NCBI GenBank assembly: GCA_920105625.2
Contig: OV050030.1
Span: 410,083,034 to 410,147,033, forward strand
DNA length: 64,000 nt
Direction of reading: 5' to 3'
Source of the DNA: Clusia tigrina
Lineage: Eukaryota > Arthropoda > Insecta > Diptera > Clusiidae
Numbering within the stretch: the stretch's first letter is position 1; the number at the start of each line of letters is the position of its first letter. The notes under the pieces were generated by a model. The model did not search any database, was not told where the DNA came from, and saw only the letters and a program-made list of their open reading frames with translations. Positions 33,903 to 46,010 of the stretch are shown here, one piece after another. Position numbers and translations under genes: made by a program.

Positions 33903-34194
33903 AGATGTATAATTTACCACTTCCGCGTATAATAAGGGTTGCTAGCTCAACCTCAACCAGCAGAAGCTGTTTATGCAATCTTTGATGACCTTTGGTGTGT
34001 GGTTTCGATGTTGGTACTGCTCTTCTTGTTCTTTTTTTCTAGTTGTTCGAAATGTCGCAATGTATTATGTTCAAAAATGTGCATCCTCTTATTTTTCACT
34101 CTGATACTAAATGATCGGGCTTGACACAATTTATGCAAAACTTTAGTTTTTTGATTTCATAAAATCTGGTTTTTGGCGACAACTTCACACATGT

Positions 34195-34610
34195 TTAGTG
34201 TATCGTTTTTATTTCAATAAGGACACGAGCCTTGAGGAATCCTGCTTTAATTTCCAAGAACTGCAGGGCTTGGAATTTTTTTTGATAAATTGGAGGAGTT
34301 GGTTTAATTTTTCTAAATTCACGAGGGTAAGCCAAGGATTGGTCGAACAATGCATGCATTTATCAAACCTTTTGATTAATATAGACACCAGTAGTGGATC
34401 CCATCCATCAACTTCGGTGTTCATTGCTTAAATTCCCAGGAGAGAATAATTTGTATTGTCATAGAGTGTCCTAAGTCCTTCCCATGAATCTTCCTGTACC
34501 ATTGGAAGGTTAAAAAGTTCATTCATTAATTCAGTCAACTTGAGCCGGTTATTTGAATACCGAGCCTTAATAGTTTCCAAAGCCTTGCCTTAGATATTAC
34601 TGGATACAGT
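34195..34610 (-). pseudogene. BEL/Pao gag fragment
   Basis: The minus frame reads TELMNELFNLPMVQEDSWEG, then VDGWDPLLVSILIKRFDK and LEKLNQLLQFIKKNSKPC. This is the conserved BEL gag core (the region Pfam calls DUF1759). A stop separates the two parts near 34432. Surrounding gag and pol are absent. Confidence 0.7.
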
Positions 34611-34839
34611 TATATGTGAAATGATTTTTGATGATTCATCTGTCAATGTATTTTTCAGGTACCACATCTTTGTGCGTTCCCACTATTTAACTCTTGGATC
34701 ATTTGGGTATATTAGTCGTGAAATGCCTACCATTCAGTTTGGAATTGCCTTTGCTTGCTTCTCTGATTACTTGATGCAGACTGATAGTCAGTTGTTGCAC
34801 ATTATTTTCAAGCTCAAATGTGTGGTTTATCTCATAGTT

Positions 34840-35568
34840 TTCTACTTTCCGGGAGATATGTTTGACATCCCGGAAGAAGTCTATAATCTGGCGAGGTATT
34901 GCCTATCCAAAAGGATTCCACTTTTGGTAGGCTGTGACTCACACGCACACAATACCATCTGTGGTAGCAGTGACACCAATAAACGGGGTGAGTCAGTTCA
35001 AGAATTTTTATTATCACTTAATTTATATATACTAAATAAGGGGAACACACCCACTTTTAGAAATGTAATTAGGGAGGAAGTTCTGGATCTGACTTTCTGT
35101 AGTCCAGAGCTAACTGTTATGGTGAACAATTGGAAAGTTTCGGACGAACCCTCTCTGTCGGACCACAGCATAATTGAGTTCGATATAGGAGGCATCGTCA
35201 CAACAACGGTAGTTTTTAGAAATCCTAGGTATACTAACTAGGAATTCTTCGATAGTTCAGTGCATTCACTACTCTCATCCTCAAACATCCAAGGAATATA
35301 TAAAAATCCGGTTGATCTAGAGGAGGGTGTCAATGAGCTGAATGAAATCATTTCCGAATCCTATGTTTTTTCTTGTCCTCTAAGAGCAAAGAAAAACAGC
35401 AGGATTGTTGCTTGGTGGAACTCTAGTCTGTCTACTAGACGTACTAAGGTGCGTAAGCTACTCAATCTAGCTAAGCGTACAGGGGACTGGGAAGAATATA
35501 AAAAAGAGTTGACGATCTATAACAAAGGGATCAGACAAGGCAAAAGGACTAGCTTTAGATCCTTTTGA
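34840..35568 (+). pseudogene. LINE endonuclease C-half
   Basis: Contains RIPLLVGCDSHAHNTICGSS, VLDLTFCSPEL and SLSDHSIIEFDI, the middle and last active-site blocks of an AP-type endonuclease. The first block is missing, replaced upstream by BEL gag. A stop at 35239 precedes a linker with AWWNSSLSTRRTKVRKL, usual between endonuclease and reverse transcriptase. Confidence 0.7.
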
Positions 35569-35654
35569 GAAAGAGTAGAATCGACTCCTGAAGTAGCATG
35601 ACTCCATAGAGCTCTTGCGAAAAACAAAGTCGATTTAAATCTGGCATTGAAATC

Positions 35655-36758
35655 TGAGGATGGGACGTTCACGGCAAATGAAGAGGATCGCACTCTCCTT
35701 TTCCTGCGTGTGCACTTTTTTACTTTCCAGTTACCGCCATCTTTGCAGATGGATGCTCTTCCTAGAGGGGGCTTTTGCCAACACTCCTCATGAATATATG
35801 ATTAGGGATGCGAGATTTACTCAACAGTAGACTGACTGAAGCTGAAGCAGGTGACAAAACTGTTAAAGACAAAGCCAATAAAGGATATCCGCAGGGTGCG
35901 GTATTATCACCCATTTTGTGGAGCATAGTAGTTGATGATCTTCCGGTAAAACTCACAAATCTTGGCATAATATGTCATGGATATGCGGACGATATTGTGA
36001 TAATTGCTAGAGGAAACTCTGAATCCACTCATTGTGAAATTATCCAGAGGGGATTATTAGCAGCTAGTGAATGGTGCAGGGGAACAGGATTGAAAATCAA
36101 TGCCTCAAAGACCACCATTGTGCCGTTCACTAGAAAAAGTTCTCTACCATATATGAAACCAATTCTTCTAAATGGTACACAGGTCGATATTAGCTCTGAG
36201 ACCAAATACCTCGGAGTCATTTTCGAGAAAAAGTTATTGTCGAAGTTTCACCTGACAACAATTACCAAGAGATCTACAGCTTCCTTAATTATATGTAGAC
36301 GGCTTGCTGGTAAATCTTGGGGATGTAACCCAAAAATCGTTCGCTGGATGTATACCATGATGGTGAGACCAATCATCACCTATGTTTCTGTAGCCTGGTC
36401 AAATAGAGTCAGACTTAAGACAGCGAAATCTGCATTAAGTGAAGTACAACGCCTCGCCTGCCTTGAAATCACTGGAGCTATGCGCACCTGTCCAACGGCA
36501 GTAATGAAAGTTATACTAGATCTAACACCCTTAATTCTAGTAATACAAGCCTCTGCTAGGAAATCTCTTACCAGAACACAAGCAATTATTTCGAGAAAAT
36601 CAAATTACACCCAAAATATATGGGGTAAAAATTCTACTCAAGAATACGGTATACTACAATCTCACAAGGATTCTGTGCCAAGAAAATTCAATTTTGCACT
36701 CAAATACTGTACAATGATGAGTTGCAAAAAAGAATGGAAAGGTCCAACTAAGGCGTAA
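35655..36758 (+). pseudogene. LINE reverse transcriptase, N-half deleted
   Basis: A short piece (35655-35760) is joined to GYPQGAVLSPILWSIV and HGYADDIVIIARG, with YADD intact, then ASEWCRGTGLKINASKT and TKYLGVIFEKK. The block holding the first catalytic Asp (FLDxxxAFD type) is missing between the two pieces. The frame from 35808 runs 316 residues without a stop. Confidence 0.75.
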
Positions 36759-36779
36759 AAAATTAGAGAAAATTCCCTC

Positions 36780-37598
36780 TTATGGTATACTGACGGTTCT
36801 AAGACAATGGACGGGACTGGGGCAGGAGTATTTGGGCCTAGAACCAACTACTGGGAACCAATGGGTTATTTTCCAAGCATTTTTCAAGCGGAAATTCACG
36901 CTATTGAAAGATATGCCCAGATCAACATTGACAGGAAGTATCGGAGTAAAAACATCGTGATACTATCTGATAGTCAAGCAGCACTCAAGAGTCTGAGCTC
37001 ACCTTTAGTGAGGTGTAAACTTGTGTGGGACTGTATTGGGAAGCTAAACTCCCTAGGCAGTATGAAAAACTTATCTCTAATGTGGGTACCAGGCCACATA
37101 GGAGTACAGGGAAATGAGAAGGCTGATAGCTTAGCTAGGAAGGCTGCGGCCTCTCACTTCAACGTCCCTGAACCCTTCTGTGGACTATCATCCAATACCA
37201 TTGGAGGTCTGCTGAAGAAGTGTACAGATGCAAAACGAATTCAAACCTGGAAAACTCTTCCGGGATTAAGACAGTCCAAAGCTCTTCTGGGAGATTCTAA
37301 TCCAAAAAGAGCTAAGGAGTTAATAAATATGCCTCGGAGTAAATTAAGAATCATCACAGGCTTTTTTAAGCTCAACTACCATTTGAACAAGTTGCGTATA
37401 TCTTCAGATGCCATCTGTCGATGCTGTGGAGAAACTGACGAAACCTCACTGCACCTGATTACAGACTGCGGACCATTGGCACACAAAAGACATAGGTGTT
37501 TTGGAGAATATATCTTAGATTTGACCAAGATCCCTCATCTTGATTCCTCCAAAATATATGAATTCCTGTCGGAAATTAACCTGACAGAAGCTTTATAG
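36780..37598 (+). pseudogene. LINE RNase H and CCHC tail
   Basis: The RNase H core is complete: YTDGSKTMDGTGAG, FQAEIHAIERYA, ILSDSQAALKSL, LMWVPGHIGVQGNEKADSLA. The tail has CRCCGETDETSLHLITDC, a zinc motif. The frame is open for 263 residues, but it is detached from the reverse transcriptase by a stop at 36756-36758. Confidence 0.8.
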
Positions 37599-37634
37599 AT
37601 GAGACTATCCTCATCTTTCAAATAAATAGGGGCA

Positions 37635-38762
37635 TCACAATAGATCTCCCAATTCAAGACAGATGCCTTCGATCCGCGCAAAATAAGTTGCCCATTGACT
37701 GAAGATAATTCCCAACATCACCTTCGCATAATCTTCACTTTGTAAAGTGCCGTGGTGATACGATCCAACATTGCCACAGTTTGCTTCGTGGCGATTCCCT
37801 ACGGATTGACCGGCTAAGTTTGCTAACAATTTTGCCTCAACTATATTGGATTTCGATGTGCTGGCTGATTCCTCAGTATCCTGATTGTGAGTTGGCCTGG
37901 GTGTTAACATAGTTCCCAATATGGTTAATTCGCCCTGTTTCTGCAATGGACTAAGAATTTCCTGCAAGTTTAGAAAAGAGGTGTCCCTCGCAGACTTTGT
38001 TCGACTGAAGAAATCGTTGGTGAAGTAAGGATGTTCCTGGCGATTAGCTAGTTGGACTTCGACTTTCACGGTTTAGTGACTTCTTTGAAGTTTTGCCCAC
38101 AATTCATTGAGTGTATCAATGCAGCCTTTGACATAAGCAATCTTCCTCTTACACGCCTTACTCGATTTCTTGAAGTTCTCCAATTGATATCCACTTCCTT
38201 GCCAATGTGTGGCTGGGTGTCGGTTAATACTGCAATATTCATATTGGATCACTCTTGATTAGTCACTAAGAACTAAATGCATATTCACAGAGCTATGTTA
38301 TGGCCTAGCTCACGCAACTGATATCACAATAGAGTCTTACCACTGCTAGAGTACTCTTTGTGAATGTAGTGATCGTTTGTGTATCATGTCGGGGTCACCA
38401 TGTAAAATACCCTTGCTTTAGTACTTAGTTTAAATAAAAAGAAGAGAATTTACTCCTTGGCATAAGTTGGATATCTTACCACCGGTGGGGGAAAATCCAA
38501 CTTGTTTATTAGAATTAAAGAATCATTCTGATCATAATTACAAAGTGTCCAATAGTTATATTAAGTTTATTACAAATACAAATAATTATTTAAGGCGGCA
38601 ATTGTACTGCATCATCTTTAAACGGTGCGAATGCCTTTGTTCTCACGGTGGTAAGCGGATGAAGTAAATATAATTCAATATATAAACGTAAACATAATTG
38701 ATAAAATACTTCGGAATTTATTGCGTGAGACATTATGTAATAAAATTCCCAGCACTGTTGTC
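37635..38762 (-). pseudogene. BEL/Pao 5' end: LTR, primer site, gag start (copy B)
   Basis: The LTR runs from about 38762 down to 38401 and the primer site TGGTGACCCCGACATGAT is at 38383-38400. The gag frame to 37635 contains NRQEHPYFTNDFFSRTKSAR and a Gln/Leu-rich helix. It extends further into gag than copy A, showing that the duplication edge cuts copy A here. A stop between the primer site and 38069 breaks the frame. Confidence 0.6.
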
Positions 38763-39416
38763 ATAAGAAAATCAAATTGAAGGAATTTTCTTAAATAAGT
38801 TATTTATATTTTCTCAGAACATACGTGGGAAGGTGACTGAATTGACTGTATGGTTTGCAGCTCATGTTCTTCACGAACAGGATCTTTCCACCAAATTCGG
38901 ATGGCGATATGTCTGAAGTATACGATAAAAAAATGCAATAAAGAAAATCTAAAAGCTGTTCGGTGCAATCAATTCAGACTCACTGTATCATTAAGACCAG
39001 CGTGATGGCCATTCAAGGTTACTATAACAATTCCAGCGCAATATATTATCCTACTCCAGATTCAACAGTGTCCACATCAACAGCACATTTTCCGAAGCAA
39101 ACACTGCAGCCAATACGACAAACACATCATTTCAAACTCCGGTGGATAAATTAAGCGCACTTTAACCTAAGCTACATATCGAAGGATTCATTATGCAATC
39201 AGCTACACCACGCGTTTCCATTCCACGGTGTTCAGCATCATTTGAATCTCATAGAAAACAAAAATATAAGCAAGACCTACAACCCATCTAATGCATAGAC
39301 AACAAAGACAACAATTCTCCACCGATCCAGAAAATAGTTGAACAGAGAACCGCTCAACGTGCGGGAGAATGTTCCCGACTTATTCAAATTGTTATTAAAA
39401 TATTTCCATATTGGCA

Positions 39417-39428
39417 CATTGAACTTCA
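39417..39428 (+). repeat. Target site duplication, left of I element
   Basis: CATTGAACTTCA here is repeated exactly at 44837-44848, and copy A has the site once (CACTGAACTTCA near 14845). Confidence 0.9.
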
Positions 39429-39534
39429 TTATTATTATTAAATATTAACTTAAAATAAAAATTTAAAGCTAATTTTGAATATAGCTATGGCATCATGGGC
39501 CTTAAGCATAACTTAAAAGTTTACGGTTTTTTGT

Positions 39535-42500
39535 TTATATTTGGTTGTACAGGTTGGTAATTTTTAGAAATTTTGTGATTTTAGTTACATTGTCTAGATT
39601 TGGTATAGATATTAATGTTAGAGGATTAGTATTTTGGAATATTAATGTTCTTGAGTTATTAAATTTGGGGCAGTTTGAAAGGAGGTGAGGAATTGTTATT
39701 GAAATTGAAAGGTTGCAAAATGGACAGGACTGGGAGTTATTATTGTTCATTAAGTGTTGATGGGTTATTTTTGTATGTCCGAGTCTTAAGCGTTCAAATT
39801 TGATTATGTCGTTCCTGGATAGGTTTTTGTTGTTTAAGTAGTGTATATCACTTCCAGTTATTTTTTGTGGGTTTATTTGCTTGTACCAATCTGAGGTTAA
39901 GTCCCATAGATGCATATGTTTGTTTTTAAATTTGTGTTTTATGTAATATCTTATGTCTTTTTCATTGTAATTGTTTGTTAAAATGAGTGGAGCTTTATTA
40001 GCGCTTTTGGCTGTCTGGTCAGCGTATTCGTTGCCTACGATTGACACATGCCCTGGAATCCAAACTAATTTTATTTTGGGAAAGTTGTCCAAAAGGGCAT
40101 TTCGGATAAGGCGCGGGTAGTATTCATAATTGCTTATGTTGGAAATGGCTTCTAGTGATGAAAGTGAGTCTGTGCAAATGGCAGAAAAACAATTTTGTTT
40201 TATAGCATATTGTATCGCTTCGTGAATAGCAATAATTTCGGCACTAAATATTGAACTGTAAGGTGGTAGGTTTGATATCTTAATGGTTTGATTTATAGAA
40301 GTAACACCGAAACTGATTTGCGTGTCTGTCTTCGAGCCGTCAGTATAAATAAAGGAGTAATTGGAGAGGTTTTCTTTAATGTCTTGAAATAAGGTACGAA
40401 ATATTACTGGATTTGTGTTCGATTTGGTAAATTTTCGCAATGAGTCATCGATTATAGTTGAATTGAAAGTCCATGGTGGATTAGGGTTATCAATTAGATA
40501 AAGAGGGGATGTTGGTATGTCGAGTTCCTTTGCTTTTATTATAATTCTGTTGATTGCTGTTGTATCTTTTTGCGAATTGTTTGTGGTTTGGTTTGTAGTG
40601 ACAATATCGTGAAGTGGGCTATTGTTGCATCTAAATAGTGTTTTAAAAAGTTTCGTTGTTTCTAAATCTCTTTGGTTTTCAATGGTTAGGAGGTTAGCTT
40701 CAAATAATAAATTGTGTATTGGTGTTGATCGGAAAGCGCCCAGAGCTGTCCTTACTGCTGAGTTAAATGTTGCTTTAATCTTGTTAAGTGTTGTTTTTGG
40801 GGAATATCCATAAAGGTAAATTCCATAACTTATTTTAGAGATAATAAGAGATTTAATTGCGTTTATTATGCAGTATGTATTGCAGTTAAGTTTATTGCTG
40901 GAAATACATTTTATTATATTTAATTTTTTTGCAAGCGATGTGTTCAGGTATTCTATATGTGAGTTCCATCTATAACGTTTATTAATAATTATCCCTAGAA
41001 TTCGTAGGTCATCAACTTCTTCGAATTGGAAGTTATTGGTATGTATTAGGCAGGAGCAGTTATGTTTCCGGCATATATGCAAATGTTTGCATTTCGTTGT
41101 GGAAAGAATCGCTCCTGAGTAGTCGCACCAAGTGGCAATATCTTGAAAAAGTCTGTTTTAGATTAATATTTGGGTTTTTTTTTCTATTTAAATTTATTAT
41201 TATGTGAAAGTCGTCTGCGTATGCGCAGAAATTTATTTCTTTGTGCATTGAAATTATTGTACAGAGTTTATTGTAAGCTATTAGAAAAAGGATGACGGAA
41301 ATTGGAGATCCTTGAGGTATTCCGTTGTCTAATGGTCTAGTATCTGAGAGGGTCTTTCCAACTCTGACGATTATCTTTCTCTTGGTCATAAAATTTAAAA
41401 TGTACTTTATTATATTTGTTCCCAATTGCCAGTCATGTAGTTGATCTATGATGGAGTGGATTCCTATCTTATCAAACGCTTTTTCAAAATCTAGTGAGAT
41501 TATGGAAGTATGTTTTTTATCGGATAAGGAATTAGTAATGTGGTAGTCTACGTAAAGTAGGGTGTCAGATACCGATTTTCCTCTACTAAATCCCATTTGA
41601 TGGCTATCTATTAGTTTGTCTGAAACAAACCACCATAGCCTGTTGGCGATTATTTTGTCTAGCAGTTTGGATAAACAGGGGTTTAATGAAATAGGTCTGT
41701 ATGACTTTAACATAGTTTTATTTGAAGTGGGTTTTAAAATTGGAATAATTAAGCTAGTTTTGAAGGATTGTGGAATAAAATTTTTCAAAATATTGTTGTA
41801 ATGGTTTAGTAAGCGGTATTTTGTTTCGCTGGGGAGATTTTTAATCATTGGATAGGATATCCTATCCAGTCCAGGGGTGTGGCCTTTAAGTTTAGATAGT
41901 GCTGAGTTTAATTCAAGGAATGTTATGTCTGTTTCAATTTTGAGTGCTTTAAGTGATGGGGCGGTGTACAATGTTGAGTTAAGTGTTGAATTTTTGTTAT
42001 TTTGAAAATTAATGGGGAAATTATCGTTGGAAGAGTTGTTGGACCAAAAGTTGCTGAACTCGTTTGCTATGGTTTTTTGATTTATTATAGCAGGATGAGG
42101 AGGGTTAACTGAGTTTATGCAATGGATACCATGTGAAGATTTATACCCTGAGTATCTTCTTATATTACTCCAGATTTTGTCCACAGAGGTTGATGGATTA
42201 ATTTCTGATGTAAATTCGTTTACTGATTTTGATTTAGCAGCTTTGATTTCTCGTTTGAGAGTAGCGTTTGCTGTTTTGAATTTGAGTAGATTTTCTTGTA
42301 TAGCGTTCCTGTTGAATGCATTCCAATATTTGTTTTTCTCTTTTTTAAGTCTTTCAAGTTGTTTGTTCCACCATGGGACGGTGCGTTTAGTGGTATAAGG
42401 CAATGATTGTGGGATTGATGCGTGGGCAGATTGTAAAATAATTTTATTTATATTTGCGGTTTCTTTATTGATGTTGGTGCTCGGGGGATACTGTATGTTT

Positions 42501-43237
42501 AGGAGATTTGCTGTGTTTGTGAATTGTGACCAGTCTGCTAGCTTGATTTTGAATTTCGGTTTGTTGATTGTTGTGTTATTGCTGGTTTTAGAGAAAATAG
42601 ATATTATAATTGGGAAATGGTCACTTCCTGAAAGGTCATTTTGAATATTCCATTTAGATTGGATCGCTATACATGGAGAGGCAAAGGTAAGGTCTATGTG
42701 ACTGAAAGTATTATGTGTCGTGAAGTGTGTTGGTGATCCGTTATTGAGCAGTATAAAGTTTGATTGATTTAAAAAGCTATTAATTATATTGCCTTTGCGG
42801 TTGTTGCTTGGGGAACCCCATGAGGAGTGCCAGCTATTGAAATCTCCTGTTATTAGAGCAGGATTGTTTGAAAAGTTGAAAACGTTGTTTAAGTTGTTTA
42901 AATTGAATCTATTTTGGGGTGGTATATAGGCGGATACTATTGTAAATTTGAGCTGGGAATGAACCTCACAAGCTATTGCGTCAAATTCATTGTTTAGTTG
43001 GATTTGTTGGTGTTGTAAAGAATTATGTATAAGTAGCAGAACGCCGCCATACGACGTTGTGGAAGTATTTAGTGAGTAGAGGGAGTAGTTAATTGGAATA
43101 GGTATATTTTTTGTGGAATGAATATGAGACTCTTGAATTGAGATTATCTTGGGGTTGTGTCGTTTTATTAGTATTAAAAGTTCGTTATAGTTATTGGTGT
43201 AGCCTTTGATATTCCATTGTATAATTGTTAGTGACAT
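39535..43237 (-). CDS. I element ORF2 polyprotein, one frameshift
   Basis: The first 725 residues hold an endonuclease (IIQWNIKGY, SIQESHI, ITGDFNSWHSSWG, GSDHFPIII) and reverse transcriptase (GLDRISYPMI, SYRPISLNPCLSKLLD, ISLDFEKAFDKIG, GIPQGSPIS, CAYADDFHIII). At an A5 run at 41146-41150 the frame shifts by one base. The remaining 515 residues carry the connection region, RNase H (YTDGSKTDT, FSAEIIAIHEA, CTDSLSSLEA, GNEYADQTAKS) and a C-terminal CPFC...HLLSNC zinc motif. All catalytic residues are present. The single homopolymer change may be real or an assembly error. Confidence 0.85.
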
Positions 43238-43402
43238 AATAGAAGAAAAGTTGTAAATTTTTTGTTAAAAGTTAAGAGTAATTTATACTGTTATTTGCTA
43301 TGTTTTGGATAAAATGTTAGAAGTTTTAGTTTGTATATTTATATTTATGTGTTAGAGATAAATAATATATTTTTTATTTTTTTTATTTTTTTTTTTTTGT
43401 TT

Positions 43403-44635
43403 TTAGTAGTTTAATGGGTCCGGGTCGATATTGGAAATCCCGTCCATTGACATTGTTTCAGAAGAGTCGTCATGAGAAAATTGTGATGATTGTCGTTGCT
43501 GTGTTGACTTTATTTTTTTTGTTTTCTTCTTGAGTTCGGATTGTAATCTTTTAGAGATGTTCCTAGGAAATATTTTTATTTTTGTTTCGGATAATTGTTC
43601 AATAGCTGGTTTATTTGGTGTTTGTTGCGAATGTGGATTTGTATCAAAATCTGTTAGTATGACGTCATAGCTTATTGGTTTTCTTACTGGAATGGTTTGT
43701 GTGGTATGTACGTTGTTGGTGTTATTACGAACAGTGTTAGCATATGATGGACCTTTGTGTTGATTTCGTTCTCTGTAGGTTGCTATTGCGTTTTTTCTGT
43801 CTATTTTGTTGAGTGTAATGATTGCTTGGATTTCTTTTTCTTTGATAAATATGGGGCATTTTTTATCAAAAGTATTGTGGTTGCATGTTTCGCTTTGATT
43901 TTCCTTGCAGTTAATACAGCATTTTGCTTCTTTGCATTCTTCATTTAGTTCGCTATTGATGTGGTTTTTATTGGCACAGTTGGGGCAAATTTTTTCTTTT
44001 TTGCATATTTTACCTATGTGTCCATAGCGTTGGCAGTTGTTGCAACGAAGCGGGAGAGGTATATATGGTCGGGTTCTGACTCTTTCGTATCCAATTGCGA
44101 TTTCGGTAGGGAGAGTTGAAGTGGAAAATGTGAGTATGATTAAACCGGTTTCTTGTAGTTCATTATTTGTTGTTTTCTTTAGTATTTTATTTACCTCAGA
44201 AACGTTTTGGCTGCTTAGCTCTTTTAATATTTCATTAACTGTTATACCTCGGAGATCGTTGGAATAAATTACTCCTTTTGAGTAATTGAGCGATGAGTGT
44301 TCTGTAACCTCGATTTGGATTGACGGGGATAATGCCGTGAGTTGTATAAGTTTATTTGCTTGTTTCTGATCTTTGGTTTTAATAAGTATATTCCCGTTTC
44401 TTAATTTTTTGCACATTTCAACTTCACTACCTGCCGTGTAGTCTATCACTTTTTTAATTAAGAATGGTGAAACGTTTGATAGTGTGTCAGAACTGTTTTT
44501 TCTAGTCATCACTATATATTTAGGTCCGATAGTGTTATTTTTAAGAGTTTTTGTTTTATCAAAATCAATCAGGGGTTGTATGTTGGTTTTTAACCTGGGT
44601 GGGAGACCCGGTGGATCGAACATTTTTAAATACAA
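43403..44635 (-). CDS. I element ORF1, zinc-knuckle RNA-binding protein
   Basis: 410 residues, apparently intact; the second Met (MFDPPGLPP, four codons in) is an equally good start. The central part is an RRM-like/pre-knuckle region, then CNNCQRYGHIGKIC at about residues 200-215, CPNCANKNHINSELNEEC and CCINCKENQSETC follow as zinc knuckles. The C-terminus is Lys- and Ser-rich. The protein would coat element RNA and carry it with ORF2 protein. It ends 165 bases before the ORF2 start. Confidence 0.85.
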   Translation of the reverse strand: MYLKMFDPPGLPPRLKTNIQPLIDFDKTKTLKNNTIGPKYIVMTRKNSSDTLSNVSPFLIKKVIDYTAGSEVEMCKKLRNGNILIKTKDQKQANKLIQLTALSPSIQIEVTEHSSLNYSKGVIYSNDLRGITVNEILKELSSQNVSEVNKILKKTTNNELQETGLIILTFSTSTLPTEIAIGYERVRTRPYIPLPLRCNNCQRYGHIGKICKKEKICPNCANKNHINSELNEECKEAKCCINCKENQSETCNHNTFDKKCPIFIKEKEIQAIITLNKIDRKNAIATYRERNQHKGPSYANTVRNNTNNVHTTQTIPVRKPISYDVILTDFDTNPHSQQTPNKPAIEQLSETKIKIFPRNISKRLQSELKKKTKKIKSTQQRQSSQFSHDDSSETMSMDGISNIDPDPLNY

Positions 44636-44836
44636 TCGGGGTTAAGCCCCTAATCCAGAAAGATGTAAAATAATAGTCGTTTAATTTATAATGTCCAGAA
44701 TTTATATAAATGAGAGAAACTAAATAACGATTAGATTCAGTGTGTTGGCCCTCAAAAGCACGAGGTTTGTAAGTCCGTTTATTTAACTGTGGTTGATAGA
44801 GCACGACCGATCAGTGTGGGTGATAACACAAGACTG

Positions 44837-44848
44837 CATTGAACTTCA
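44837..44848 (+). repeat. Target site duplication, right of I element
   Basis: CATTGAACTTCA, identical to 39417-39428. Confidence 0.9.
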
Positions 44849-45229
44849 AATATGCACTCAACTGCAACGGCAGTTATTCTTGGTACATTCACCTGCAGTT
44901 CTTAATGATTATGTCGCAATTTTCTATTTACATATTAGCTTACATACAGATTTGTACAATCGTCATATTTGAAGACTAACTTAAGTATATTTGAATATTT
45001 GAACTGTCAATACATTTATTTTATTTATTTTCCAAAAATATAATTCTGTTTCAAGAAACACACAGAATCAAGTTAACGTTCATTTGGGGTGTATTTCTGT
45101 TTTCGAGATATACGATTTCAAGTACTTGGTTATGCACCAACAGTTGATCATTCGTCTTATGAATTAGTTAGTGTAAGAGCTCTATAACATCCTAATAAAA
45201 TATTGATAGTCTATACACGAAGTGCAGGC

Positions 45230-45804
45230 TAGTGCCGTGTTCCGTAAATAAGAAGAGAGAGACACTGGTTATTAATGGGAAGGCACTTGCAATGCTCAAA
45301 GGGGAGGAAGTTCCAAATTCTATGGGTCCAATGTAGCTGTGTCAATTACGAGGCGTTGAAGTGAAGCAACAATGAAGTGTTTATTATAATTTCCACTTAA
45401 GAACTCGTAAAGGATGAAGGTTAAATTGTTTTTTTTGCAATTGTATTTAATTACAAGACTCAAGAAATGGTTAGTTTCCCTATACCTTATCCTGAAACTC
45501 AATAAGGGCAATTTTCCTTGTGATTTTATTCTAATTCCACAATTTGCTGTTTAATGGGATCACTTAAATTTCTAGAAACTTTCTACATTCTCTAAACTAA
45601 GAGTTTAAATTGGAACAATGATCACTAGAGAACAGAACAAGTACAAATTTAAAGTTTCTCATGTTTCTGTTTTCAATTTCTGTATTGCTTTACTTTTTTT
45701 TATATTTTAACAGTTGTTCTGTTAAATTAACAAAACACAACTCGAAATGATAAATGAATGACGTCACGACCGAATTTGATAACTGGGTAGGAGAGAGATA
45801 TAAA
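45230..45804 (+). promoter_or_regulatory. Promoter block of Cys-rich gene B
   Basis: TATAAA lies at 45799-45804 and a perfect CRE palindrome TGACGTCA at 45759-45766, 32 bases upstream. The block is collinear with 15240-15830. The spacing from TATA to the start codon is about 207 bases, close to that of gene A. Confidence 0.5.
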
Positions 45805-46010
45805 CTGTATTCCAACTAAACAGAGTATTTTAACTATCTCATTCTTTCGACAGATCAAACAAAATGTGAAAATTGTTCAAATTATTCGAAAATTTGTTAA
45901 CTTAACGTCAGAAAAAAATAGTTTAAAAGCCCGCATCCGAATGATAGTAATCAGACAAAAAGTTTTGTTTAACTGTGCTGATCTTTTAAAAAACTGGGAA
46001 AAAACTGAAA

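Larger units (their letters stand above)
34840..37598 (+). mobile_element. RNase H-bearing LINE, internally deleted
   Basis: Endonuclease remnant, then the second half of the reverse transcriptase, RNase H and a C-terminal CCHC motif, ending about 37620 (AATAAA at 37620). Frames break at about 35240, 35570-35800 and 36758. It differs in sequence from the CCTA-tailed LOA family and groups with 19262-20222 and 33205-33510. Confidence 0.75.
39429..44836 (-). mobile_element. Near-intact I-clade non-LTR retrotransposon (5.4 kb)
   Basis: It is bounded by a 12-bp target duplication and ends on the minus strand in TAATAATAA, the tail type of I-factor elements. ORF1 carries zinc knuckles and ORF2 carries endonuclease, reverse transcriptase and RNase H with all catalytic motifs. 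The coding strand is strongly A-rich. Only one frameshift in ORF2 was found. It is absent from copy A, so it inserted after the duplication and is probably young. Confidence 0.9.

Noticed and set aside
40622..42398. Plus-strand frames antisense to I element ORF2
   Set aside because: The A-rich coding strand makes its complement poor in stops. These are shadows.
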